From contig DATLXU010000125.1 in the NCBI GenBank assembly GCA_035575515.1, forward strand, positions 1-27,477: a stretch of 27,477 nt of DNA, given 5' to 3'. The position numbers and the translations under genes are program-made. Each line of letters starts with the position of its first letter. The stretch's first letter is position 1. Of this stretch, positions 15,923 to 23,079 are shown piece by piece. Source of the DNA: DATLXU01 sp035575515 (lineage in GTDB: Bacteria > Acidobacteriota > Blastocatellia > UBA7656). The notes beneath the pieces are model-generated. The model saw only the letters and a program-made list of their open reading frames with translations, did no database searches and was not told the origin of the DNA.

Positions 15923-15985
15923 ATGTCAGATAGTCATGCTATCTTGTGCGCGGTAGCGCGCAATGAAACGGGACTCTTCTGCTGA
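15923..15985 (+). CDS. Possible 20-residue leader peptide
   Basis: ATG at 15923 with GGAGGCGGA directly upstream, a better ribosome site than that of the kinase itself. The frame reads MSDSHAILCAVARNETGLFC and stops at 15983-15985. It overlaps the first possible kinase start (15963) and ends seven bases before the second (15993), as expected for translational coupling. It could equally be a chance frame using a ribosome site that serves another start. Confidence 0.3.
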   Translation: MSDSHAILCAVARNETGLFC

Positions 15986-17090
15986 GAGCAATATGGAGAT
16001 AGCGAAAATATTAGAGCGCCGATGGCTTCGCATCGTCCTCATTCTCGGCGTGTGGACGCTGTTCGGGCTTTTTCTTACGAGCCAGACTTACATGGTCGTC
16101 AGCCGACGCGATAAGCCGCCCGCTTGGCACAAAGTGTTCTTAGCCGAGATGGCTTTCGCTTACGCGTGGGCCGCGCTCACGCCGCTCACTTTGTGGCTCG
16201 CGCGGCGCTTTCCGCTTGAGCGCGCCGCCTGGGGCCGCAGCCTCGCCATCCATGTCGGAGTCTCGTTGGTCGCGGGTTTGGGGACAAGGATACTGCGAGA
16301 CCTGCTTTTCATAGCCTTGGTCTGGAATTCCTACGACGACTTTTCATTCACGAAGCTATTGTTGAACGTTTACGGATTTTTCGATTACGGCGCGATGATC
16401 TACTGGTTGATCCTGCTCATCAGCTACGCGCTCAATTATTATCGCCGCTATCGCGAAGGCGAGATACGAGCTTCAAGGCTCGAAGCCCAACTGGCGCAGG
16501 CGCAGCTCGAAGCCCTCAAGATGCAGCTCCAGCCGCACTTCCTTTTCAATACTCTCCATTCCGTCTCAGCGCTCATTCACAAAGACCCTGTCTCCGCCGA
16601 CCGCATGATTGCGCGGCTAGGCGACTTTCTGCGATTGACTCTGGAAAACGCCGGGACGCAGGAAGTATCGCTTCAAGAGGAACTTGAATTTTTGAAATGC
16701 TATCTTGAAATCGAGCGCGTTCGTTTCCGCGAGCGACTGACTGTGCAGATGAACATCGAGCCGCAAACGCTCAACGCTCGGCTGCCAAATTTAATCCTTC
16801 AGCCGATAGTTGAAAACGCCATCAAGCACGGCATCGCCCCGCGAACCAAGCCGGGCCGCATAGAGATTGAAGCCCGCCGCTTCAACGGAATCCTTCATGT
16901 CCAGATAACAGACAATGGTCCGGGCCTGCCCGCAAACGGAGGCTCAGGCCGAATCGTGAAAGGAGGCGTTGGGCTGGCCAATACCGAAGCCAGGCTTCAA
17001 CAGCTTTATGGCTCCGATCATCGCCTCGATCTCGCCAACACTTCAAAAGGCGGGCTGACTGTAATTCTCGAAATCCCCTTCAAACGCTAG
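15963..17090 (+). CDS. LytS/YehU-type sensor histidine kinase
   Basis: 375 residues (365 if the ATG at 15993, MEIAKILE, with GAGAG upstream, is used). Four membrane helices (about 22-45, 62-82, 94-122 and 133-160) are followed by a short coiled coil rich in Ala/Gln/Leu. Then comes the His_kinase (PF06580) core: phospho-acceptor H192 in LQPHFLFNTLHS, N-box ENAIKHG (284-290), DNGPG (317-321) and GVGLAN (335-340). No extracellular sensor domain is present, so the signal is sensed within or near the membrane. It is followed 74 bases later by a LytTR regulator and preceded by promoter A, so the pair is probably autoregulated. Confidence 0.93.
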   Translation: MKRDSSAESNMEIAKILERRWLRIVLILGVWTLFGLFLTSQTYMVVSRRDKPPAWHKVFLAEMAFAYAWAALTPLTLWLARRFPLERAAWGRSLAIHVGVSLVAGLGTRILRDLLFIALVWNSYDDFSFTKLLLNVYGFFDYGAMIYWLILLISYALNYYRRYREGEIRASRLEAQLAQAQLEALKMQLQPHFLFNTLHSVSALIHKDPVSADRMIARLGDFLRLTLENAGTQEVSLQEELEFLKCYLEIERVRFRERLTVQMNIEPQTLNARLPNLILQPIVENAIKHGIAPRTKPGRIEIEARRFNGILHVQITDNGPGLPANGGSGRIVKGGVGLANTEARLQQLYGSDHRLDLANTSKGGLTVILEIPFKR

Positions 17091-17164
17091 TCCAATTAAA
17101 CTCAAAATCGAACCTGAGATCGCATTCCTACGTTAAAGCCGTAAGAGGCGGGGGAGGGATAAGA

Positions 17165-17944
17165 ATGTCTGGCTCGATCTTTATCCGCACGCTCATCGTA
17201 GATGACGAACCGCTCGCCCGCGAGCGCCTCCGCGATATGCTCAAAGGCGACAGCCAGATCGAAGTAATCGCAGAATGCGCCAACGGCCACGATGCGATTG
17301 AGACAATCCTGAAACACATGCCCGATCTCGTTTTTCTCGACGTTGAGATGCCCGGCATGGACGGCTTCGCCGTGCTTGAAGCGATTGACCCTGATAATCT
17401 TCCCGCGATCATCTTCGTCACGGCCTACGACCAATACGCGGTGCGCGCCTTTGAAGTCTATGCGCTCGATTATCTTTTGAAGCCGTTCGATCAGGAGCGA
17501 TTCGACAGGGCGCTTGCTCGCGCAAAGGCTCACATCACAAGCGAAAGAAGCGAATCCCTGAACGACCGCGTTTTGAAGGCGCTCGAACAGATCAAGAACA
17601 GGCCAGTTCACCTCGAACGGTTGGTAATAAAGATGAACGGGCACATCTTTTTTGTTAAGACCGAAGAGATCGAATGGTTCGAAGCCGAAGGCAATTACGT
17701 TCGGCTGCACGCGGGCAAAGACTCTTACTTGCTGCGCGACACGATAAGCGCGCTCGAAAGCCAGCTCGATCCGAAAAAGTTCGTGCGCGTTCATCGCTCG
17801 GCAATCGTCAACCTTGATCGCATACAGGAGCTTCAACCCTGGTTTCACGGCGAGTATCGCATCATTCTAAAAGACGGTGTGGAACTTACGCTGTCGCGCA
17901 ACTACAGAGAGAAACTGCACGAAGCTCTGGGCAGGCCGTTATAG
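17165..17944 (+). CDS. LytTR-family response regulator
   Basis: 259 residues. The receiver (about 7-125) has D13-D14, phospho-acceptor D59 in VFLDVEMPGMDG, T86 in FVTAYDQYA and K106 in YLLKPFD. The LytTR DNA-binding domain (about 150-255) shows IKMNGHIFFVKTEEIEWFEA, GNYVRLH, LLRDTISALE and the RVHRSAIVNLDRI signature, ending in LSRNYREKL. LytTR proteins bind direct repeats as dimers and usually activate secreted or cell-surface functions. GGGGGAGGG precedes the ATG at 17165. The second candidate operator-promoter (B) begins 12 bases after its stop. It is the obvious candidate to bind boxes A, B and C. Confidence 0.95.
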   Translation: MSGSIFIRTLIVDDEPLARERLRDMLKGDSQIEVIAECANGHDAIETILKHMPDLVFLDVEMPGMDGFAVLEAIDPDNLPAIIFVTAYDQYAVRAFEVYALDYLLKPFDQERFDRALARAKAHITSERSESLNDRVLKALEQIKNRPVHLERLVIKMNGHIFFVKTEEIEWFEAEGNYVRLHAGKDSYLLRDTISALESQLDPKKFVRVHRSAIVNLDRIQELQPWFHGEYRIILKDGVELTLSRNYREKLHEALGRPL

Positions 17945-17956
17945 GCGCGCGGTTAT

Positions 17957-18041
17957 TCGTCACGCGATTCGGCTGACTTGCCACAGAGGACTAATCGTTC
18001 GTCCCAAAATTGTTTTCGCAATAATGCGCTCGGCTTAAACT
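17957..18041 (+). promoter_or_regulatory. Candidate LytTR-activated promoter B
   Basis: Boxes TCGTCAC at 17957, TTGCCAC at 17978 and TCGTCCC at 17999 keep the exact 21-bp spacing. The third, with its flank CGTTCGTCCC, matches eight positions of the AlgR box. TTTCGC at 18014-18019 and TAAACT at 18036-18041 follow with a 16-base spacer. The predicted start is near 18048, about 100 bases before the JAMM-like gene. Confidence 0.6.
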
Positions 18042-18146
18042 CCGACCACAACAACGCGGCGCGTTCGGGCGGAAACGCCCGCGAGTTGTCGCGCAGGCTA
18101 TCGGCCCAAGCCTGCCAGGCGAATCCAAGCCCGGACGGAGTTTGTT

Positions 18147-18728
18147 ATGAAGCGCATGTTTGAACTGGCCGCGATTGCTCTCTTACTCGTAGCATCATCG
18201 CCTCAAGCGGTGTGTTTTAATGGGCTTGTCTTCTTCAACCATAATGACGCCAAACAGCCGTCAGATTCTGCCGAAGGCGAAGCGGCAAACGCTGATAGCG
18301 CAAGCGTGATAAAGAGCGCAGCCTTCGTCATATCGAAGTTCGACGACAAGATGACATCTGAATTCAGAAAAGCATGGGCGTCTTCGGGCGGTGGCACGGC
18401 AAGCAGAGAAAGTGTTGTCTTGATCCTGAGAATGGCCGACGGCAGTTTTGGCGCAAGATCAATAGGTGCTACCAATGAATACAAGAAGGTTACTTTCGCA
18501 TGGCATCCCGCAACGATTGCCGTCATTCACACGCATCCAAACAGTTCTAGCCCTCAGCCTCAAGACGATGACCTGACGCTCGCGGACAAACATGGCGTGC
18601 CAGTCTTCACCATAACCAGCAGAGGCATGTACGTTTATGATCCGACTACAAAAAAGGTCAGCAAAGTCCAAAATAATCTTGATTGGGCTGATCCGAAAAA
18701 ATGGACTGGAGAGATTGCTTTGCATTGA
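18147..18728 (+). CDS. Secreted JAB/JAMM-like (DUF4329-type) protein
   Basis: 193 residues. Residues 1-22 are a signal peptide; C23 is not in a good lipobox. After a polar linker rich in Ala/Asp/Ser, the domain (about 52-180) shows E88, then VIHTHPNSSSPQPQDDDL with H128, H130 and D140-142, and GVPVFTITSRGMYVYDP. This is the layout of JAB/JAMM metalloproteins (Glu, HxH, Asp), in which zinc is bound by the two His and the Asp. The usual Ser before the Asp is replaced by Gln (PQDDD for PSxxD). A zinc-dependent peptidase or amidase acting outside the cytoplasm is possible; activity is unproven. It lies directly downstream of the LytTR regulator and promoter B. Confidence 0.75.
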   Translation: MKRMFELAAIALLLVASSPQAVCFNGLVFFNHNDAKQPSDSAEGEAANADSASVIKSAAFVISKFDDKMTSEFRKAWASSGGGTASRESVVLILRMADGSFGARSIGATNEYKKVTFAWHPATIAVIHTHPNSSSPQPQDDDLTLADKHGVPVFTITSRGMYVYDPTTKKVSKVQNNLDWADPKKWTGEIALH

Positions 18729-18831
18729 CAAGGCAAACGAGTGACGGCGGCCGTGCGCTGGCTGTCGTCACTCATTGAATTTTGAATTGCCTCCGCACTT
18801 GATCGCAGGACAACTTCAATCGAAACAGAAT

Positions 18832-18916
18832 CCATCACGCAATTCGGCCAATCCGTCACTCTACAGCAGGCATTCATCCCAAACCTGTTTCGCCAATCTG
18901 AAATCGAGCCTAAACT
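18832..18916 (+). promoter_or_regulatory. Candidate LytTR-activated promoter C
   Basis: Boxes CCATCAC at 18832, CCGTCAC at 18853 and TCATCCC at 18874 are exactly 21 bp apart. TTTCGC at 18888-18893 and TAAACT at 18911-18916 follow with a 17-base spacer, giving a start near 18923. Similarity to promoter B extends through the region between the third box and the -10. The first downstream candidates are a 50-codon frame at 19024 and the TonB receptor at 19362. Confidence 0.6.
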
Positions 18917-19023
18917 CGTTGCGACCTGCAAACCAGTGTCGCAGTCCGTTGCTCAAAAAAGAAAAGGTGCGCGCCTAAATCGAGCGCGCGCAACTTAAAA
19001 GCTCGCTCCAGATGGAGGCGCGG

Positions 19024-19176
19024 ATGAAGGACAAAACAGGTTCTTTCGCTCGGAGAAGAAATGTCAGGTTTCATCGCAAGCGTTTGGTGACAGCGCCGCA
19101 ACGTGCAGCTTGCGTTGAAGTTTATCTTCTAACGGTCTTGCGCGGCGCGCCGTGCTTCACAGGTATGGGCCGATAA
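19024..19176 (+). CDS. Possible small basic protein (50 residues)
   Basis: ATG at 19024 with GGAGG five bases upstream, stop at 19174-19176. The N-terminal half is very basic (MKDKTGSFARRRNVRFHRKR) and the C-terminal half contains VEVYLLTVLRG and two Cys. It lies 100 bases downstream of the predicted start of promoter C. I recognise no family; base composition does not clearly separate it from non-coding DNA. Confidence 0.3.
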   Translation: MKDKTGSFARRRNVRFHRKRLVTAPQRAACVEVYLLTVLRGAPCFTGMGR

Positions 19177-19217
19177 CCAATCAAGCCCGCCGCGCCGCGC
19201 AGCGTTCTCAGAGGGAT

Positions 19218-19305
19218 GAAGGATGAGGGATGAAAAAGAGCCATTGAATCGCGCATTTGGAACGTGAGATTTGAGATTTCAAATCATTTTCATCCCTCAT
19301 CCTTC
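19218..19305. repeat. 19-bp perfect inverted repeat upstream of the TonB receptor
   Basis: Arms 19218-19236 (GAAGGATGAGGGATGAAAA) and 19287-19305 are exactly complementary and enclose 50 bases. The enclosed part has its own small repeat (GATTTGA / TCAAATC). It looks like a mobile non-coding palindrome inserted in the leader of the receptor gene. Confidence 0.8.
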
Positions 19306-19361
19306 AAGAACCCGTGCGCTCTGGTTTATGAGATTAGCTTTTACCATTCAAAGGAGACACA

Positions 19362-22300
19362 ATGAGGCACCTTCGTAAAACAAAATCGCTTGCTCTTGCG
19401 GCGATGCTGCCGCTTATTGCTTCGATGCTCGTGCCGCTCTTTCTAGGCGCGGCATTTGCGCAATCGAGCAAAGGTATAATCGTCGGGACCGTCACGGACC
19501 CTGCGGGCGCAGTCGTTTCGGCTGCGACGGTGAAGATCACCAATACAGCGACCAACACCTCGCGCGAGACGACTACAACATCGGAAGGCAACTTCCGCAT
19601 TGACGCGGTTGATCCCGGCACTTACAAAGTCGAAGTCGCCGCTTCAGGATTCAAGACCGTTACGCGCGAAAACGTCGTCATCGTCGCCGCTCAGGCTACG
19701 ACGACTGACTTCACGCTTGAGCTTGGCGCGCAAACCGAAGTCGTCAACATCAACGCCGACTCGAACATCATCCTACAAAAACAGGACGGCGCGCGAACCA
19801 ATACGATTGAAACAAGACAGATAACAGATCTGCCGATTGCAACGCTCAACCCGACGAGCCTCGTTTTCACTCTTCCGGGCGTGACAAACCCCGGCGTGCT
19901 CGCTGGTGGTTTCGTGCAAGGCACTGAGTTCAACATCAACGGGCTTCGCGCACGCGCTAACAACCAATTGATTGACGGCACGGACAACAACGACAACTCG
20001 ATAACGGGCCAGCAGATTCAGCCCATACTGCGCGACGGATACAAAGAAGTCACTGTCCTTGGCGGCGACAACTCTGCCGAGTACGGACGAGCGGGCGGCG
20101 CTGTCGTCAACGTCGTAACCAAGAGCGGAACGAATCAATTTCATGGCTCTGTTTATGACACGATTGACACGAGCGCGCTGGCGTCGCTTTCGCCGGGACA
20201 GAAAGCCAACGAAGGACTCACATCGGTTCCCGTCTATACGCAAAACAGTTTCGGCTTTTCGCTTGGCGGACCTATCAAGAAAGACAAACTCTTTTTCTTC
20301 GGGACGTTTCAACCGACGCTCACGCGAGCAGGTGGCGTCTCGGCTTCTGCCGTAGTTCCGACCGAGCAGGGCTTTCAAACCTTGCGCGCGCTCTTCCCCG
20401 AAGGCCGAAGCGCGAACCTTGATCGTTATCTTTCTGTTGTCGGAAATCTTCGCGGCTCAACTAATCTCGTCAACGTTCCGCTCGGCGGCGGGCGACCCGA
20501 TATTCAATTCGGGACCGTGACTACGTTTTCGCCAGCGCCCGTAAACACCTATGACCTGCTGACTCGTGTTGATTGGACTCCGAGCGAAAACAACAGCTTC
20601 GCCGTGCGCTACCTGCTTACAGATCAGAAGGTCACGAATCAATTCCCGACCCCGTTTGAGGGATTCGCCGTTGACGTTCCGTCGCGCGTTCAGAATCTCT
20701 ATGGCAACTACACCCGCGTTCTTTCGGCAAGGATGACGAACGAGTTTCGATTCGCCTACGGAAGATTCAACGTCTTGTTCGGCGCGCGAAATCCCGATGC
20801 GATCAACTTTGGGCCTGAGTTCATCTTCGCAGGAACGACCATCACACGCATCGGTGCAATCGGCGGCATCTCGTCAACTTTCCCGCAGGGGCGGTTGTTC
20901 AACAATTATCAATTCCAGGACACCATCACCTACACGACCGGGGCGCACACCATCCGCGCAGGCGCTGACCTCGTCCGGCAGATAGCGATGCAGTTCGTGC
21001 CGTTCAACAAGCAGGGCACGCTGACGTTTTCATCAGGCGGCGGATTCCCTGCGTTTGGCAATTTCGTTGATATGTTTTCAGGCACACAGGGAACGTTTGG
21101 CGCGAAGTCTTTCGGCAGCCCCGAAACTCACCCGAACGCTTTCCAGCAAGCCTACTTCATCAACGATAGCTGGCGTGTGAAACAGAACCTCACGCTCAAT
21201 CTTGGACTGCGTTACGAAAACTACGGCACGCCATTCAACGTCGTTCCGTTCCCGGCGTTTCCCGGATTTGATCGCCCGTTCGATACGCCCGTCAAGCAAG
21301 AGCGCGACAATAACAATTTCGCGCCGCGCTTCAGCTTCGCCTACACGCCTCACTTTGCAAATTGGCTGTTCGGCGAAGACAAGACCGTGATTCGCGGCGG
21401 CGTAGGAATCGGCTACGATGTTTTCTTCAACAACATCCTGAGCAATACCGCAGCCGCATCGCCTAACGTCTTCGGCGTGACAACGCTCGGCTCGACCGTA
21501 GGCGGTCGTGGATTTGCTAACGCTGGCGTCAATTCGCTTCCGACAACGGGAGCGCCAAACCCTCGCGCCGCTGTTACGACGATTCTGCCGAACCTCGTCA
21601 ACCCTCAGACATACACCTGGAACTTCGGCGTGCAGCGCGAGCTGCCGGGCAGCTTCATCGTTGACGCGGCCTATGTCGGCACGCGCGGCATCAGGTTGTT
21701 CATCAACGAGCAACTGAATCCGGGCGTGAACGGCGTCAGGCTTCACCCGGAACGCGGCTCGATTGTGGCTCGAACGAACGGCGGAGATTCGATCTATCAT
21801 TCGCTTCAAACTCGCGTCGAGCGCGGATTCCGCGACGGGTTGCTCTTCCGATTCGCCTACACGTGGTCGAAGGCGATTGATAACGTCAACAGCGAAGTCT
21901 TCGTCACATCGGGCGGAGCGAGCCGCGCGTCTAATCCGTTTGATCGAAGCGTTGATCGCAGCGTCGCCACCTTCGATGTTCCGCATCGCGCCGTGTGGAC
22001 GTTTATCTATGAGCTGCCCGGCCCGCGTCGCGGCCTTATCGGGCAGATTGCAGGCAACTGGACCTTGTCGGGCGTTTATCGCATTCAATCGGGAGCAGTC
22101 GAGACTCCGTTCGTCAATGGGATTGACCTAAACGGCGACCTTGAGAGCACGAATGACCGTCCGGCCATTGTTAATCTCAATGCGCCTGCGAACTCTGTCG
22201 GAATACTCGCGGACCTGTTTGGCCTGGCATCGCCAACAGGATACGTTGATGCGAACGGCGATCCGGTGAATCCGGTCAACGTGCGCTATCTCGTTGATCC

Positions 22301-22613
22301 GAACGTGAGGACAAATCTCGCGGGGCGCAACACGCTTCGGGCGAATCGGTTGAATACGTTTGATGTTAGTCTGAACAAAGCGTTCCGCATGCCGTTTGAG
22401 AATCATAAGCTCGAACTGCGATTCGACTTCTTCAATGTGTTCAATCACCCGAACTTCACGTGGGCGAATCCAGCCATCGGCAGCGACAACAGCAACGGCG
22501 ATGTGCTCAATCCGTTCTTCAACAATGTGCGTTTGAATGACGGCGGAATCGTCGGCCCGACGGGTACGCCTGTTGGCCGTTACGGGCGCATTCAGATTCG
22601 CTACGCATTCTGA
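19362..22613 (+). CDS. Oar-like TonB-dependent outer-membrane receptor
   Basis: 1,083 residues, complete. The signal peptide (about 1-34) ends at AAFAQ. A carboxypeptidase regulatory-like domain (about 37-125) shows GTVTDPAGAVVSAATVKI and DAVDPGTYKVEV. The plug region (about 140-260) includes EFNINGLRARANNQLIDGTD, then NSAEYGRAGGAVVNVVTKSG. The barrel follows, with QAYFINDSWRVKQNLTLNLG, GNWTLSGVYRIQSGA and FDFFNVFNHPNF, and the end RIQIRYAF with a terminal Phe. Oar-like receptors import or secrete large substrates with TonB energy; the ligand is unknown. The ATG at 19362 has AAAGGAG five bases upstream. The leader is long, with promoter C 440 bases away and an inverted repeat between, so its control by C is plausible only. 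Confidence 0.95.
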   Translation: MRHLRKTKSLALAAMLPLIASMLVPLFLGAAFAQSSKGIIVGTVTDPAGAVVSAATVKITNTATNTSRETTTTSEGNFRIDAVDPGTYKVEVAASGFKTVTRENVVIVAAQATTTDFTLELGAQTEVVNINADSNIILQKQDGARTNTIETRQITDLPIATLNPTSLVFTLPGVTNPGVLAGGFVQGTEFNINGLRARANNQLIDGTDNNDNSITGQQIQPILRDGYKEVTVLGGDNSAEYGRAGGAVVNVVTKSGTNQFHGSVYDTIDTSALASLSPGQKANEGLTSVPVYTQNSFGFSLGGPIKKDKLFFFGTFQPTLTRAGGVSASAVVPTEQGFQTLRALFPEGRSANLDRYLSVVGNLRGSTNLVNVPLGGGRPDIQFGTVTTFSPAPVNTYDLLTRVDWTPSENNSFAVRYLLTDQKVTNQFPTPFEGFAVDVPSRVQNLYGNYTRVLSARMTNEFRFAYGRFNVLFGARNPDAINFGPEFIFAGTTITRIGAIGGISSTFPQGRLFNNYQFQDTITYTTGAHTIRAGADLVRQIAMQFVPFNKQGTLTFSSGGGFPAFGNFVDMFSGTQGTFGAKSFGSPETHPNAFQQAYFINDSWRVKQNLTLNLGLRYENYGTPFNVVPFPAFPGFDRPFDTPVKQERDNNNFAPRFSFAYTPHFANWLFGEDKTVIRGGVGIGYDVFFNNILSNTAAASPNVFGVTTLGSTVGGRGFANAGVNSLPTTGAPNPRAAVTTILPNLVNPQTYTWNFGVQRELPGSFIVDAAYVGTRGIRLFINEQLNPGVNGVRLHPERGSIVARTNGGDSIYHSLQTRVERGFRDGLLFRFAYTWSKAIDNVNSEVFVTSGGASRASNPFDRSVDRSVATFDVPHRAVWTFIYELPGPRRGLIGQIAGNWTLSGVYRIQSGAVETPFVNGIDLNGDLESTNDRPAIVNLNAPANSVGILADLFGLASPTGYVDANGDPVNPVNVRYLVDPNVRTNLAGRNTLRANRLNTFDVSLNKAFRMPFENHKLELRFDFFNVFNHPNFTWANPAIGSDNSNGDVLNPFFNNVRLNDGGIVGPTGTPVGRYGRIQIRYAF

Positions 22614-22668
22614 CCCGCGATTGAAAGGACAACCTCCTCGAAACACGATCTTCCTCGTGTGAACCTCC

Positions 22669-22695
22669 GGGAGCCGCCAGGCTCCCATTTTTTTA
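22669..22695 (+). terminator. Rho-independent terminator after the TonB receptor
   Basis: GGGAGCC (22669-22675) pairs perfectly with GGCTCCC (22680-22686) around a GCCA loop, followed by A and a run of seven or more T. It lies 55 bases after the receptor stop. Confidence 0.9.
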
Positions 22696-22826
22696 TTGTG
22701 TCGAAGCATGTGCTGAACGTGTGCGCCTTTCTTCGCTCGCCCTCTTCAAGAATCAAAGCGAGTGTTATATCATCCTACATCGGCTTGACGCAGCGTGATT
22801 TTATTGGGAGACAACCAAGGAGACTG

Positions 22827-23069
22827 GTGGACGACAGGCCCTCGCATCCTCTCAGATCGTTTCTCATCGAGCTTGTGATTTATGCGGCGCTCGTGGTCGC
22901 GTACGTTTTCTTCGTGCTGCACCTTCTGGAACACTGGCTACAGGATATTTACGGTCACAGCAAAGTTCACTATGCGATTGCTGCGCTCGCGCTGATTGTG
23001 GGGCAGGGAGTCGTCCTCGAAATGATCACGAGCGCGCTGTTGCGATTCATTCGTTCGAGAAACGAATGA
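22827..23069 (+). CDS. Small two-helix membrane protein
   Basis: 80 residues from a GTG at 22827, preceded by AAGGAG four bases upstream. The open frame extends to 22659, but that part overlaps the terminator of the previous gene and is rejected. There are two hydrophobic helices: FLIELVIYAALVVAYVFFVL (about 12-31) and, after a polar loop with HWLQDIYGHSKVHY, AIAALALIVGQGVVLEMI (about 48-65). A basic tail follows (RFIRSRNE). The next gene, a TauE/SafE permease, starts ten bases after its stop, so it is probably a partner or accessory subunit. A weak TATATC-type -10 near 22762 may drive the cluster. Confidence 0.75.
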   Translation: MDDRPSHPLRSFLIELVIYAALVVAYVFFVLHLLEHWLQDIYGHSKVHYAIAALALIVGQGVVLEMITSALLRFIRSRNE

Positions 23070-23079
23070 CGGAGGCTGA

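Larger units (their letters stand above)
15324..15962. other. Intergenic region between the Hsp20 gene and the LytS-type kinase
   Basis: About 640 bases. It holds a possible 58-residue minus-strand frame (15354-15530), the first LytTR-type promoter (15684-15767), a perfect hairpin GGCGGGA-N5-TCCCGCC at 15800-15818 in the presumed 5' leader, an attenuator-like pair of alternative stems (15861-15913), and a short leader peptide frame at 15923. Apart from these I see nothing else. Confidence 0.6.
18729..19361. other. Intergenic region between the JAMM-like gene and the TonB receptor
   Basis: About 630 bases. It holds a stem-loop (GAGTGACG/CGTCACTC, 18739-18773) that may end the JAMM transcript, candidate promoter C (18832-18916), a GC-rich hairpin near 18967-18991, a possible 50-residue frame (19024-19176) and a 19-bp inverted repeat (19218-19305). 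Confidence 0.6.

Noticed and set aside
17102..17848. Minus-strand open frame of 248 codons
   Set aside because: It is antisense to the LytTR regulator, whose motifs are all intact on the plus strand.
18765..18771. Extra TCGTCAC box before promoter C
   Set aside because: It is 67 bases from the first C box, out of the 21-bp phase, and is one arm of a stem-loop after the JAMM-like gene.
21078..22088. Long minus-strand open frame of 336 codons
   Set aside because: It is antisense to the TonB receptor barrel; its composition reflects the coding bias of the opposite strand and there are no motifs.
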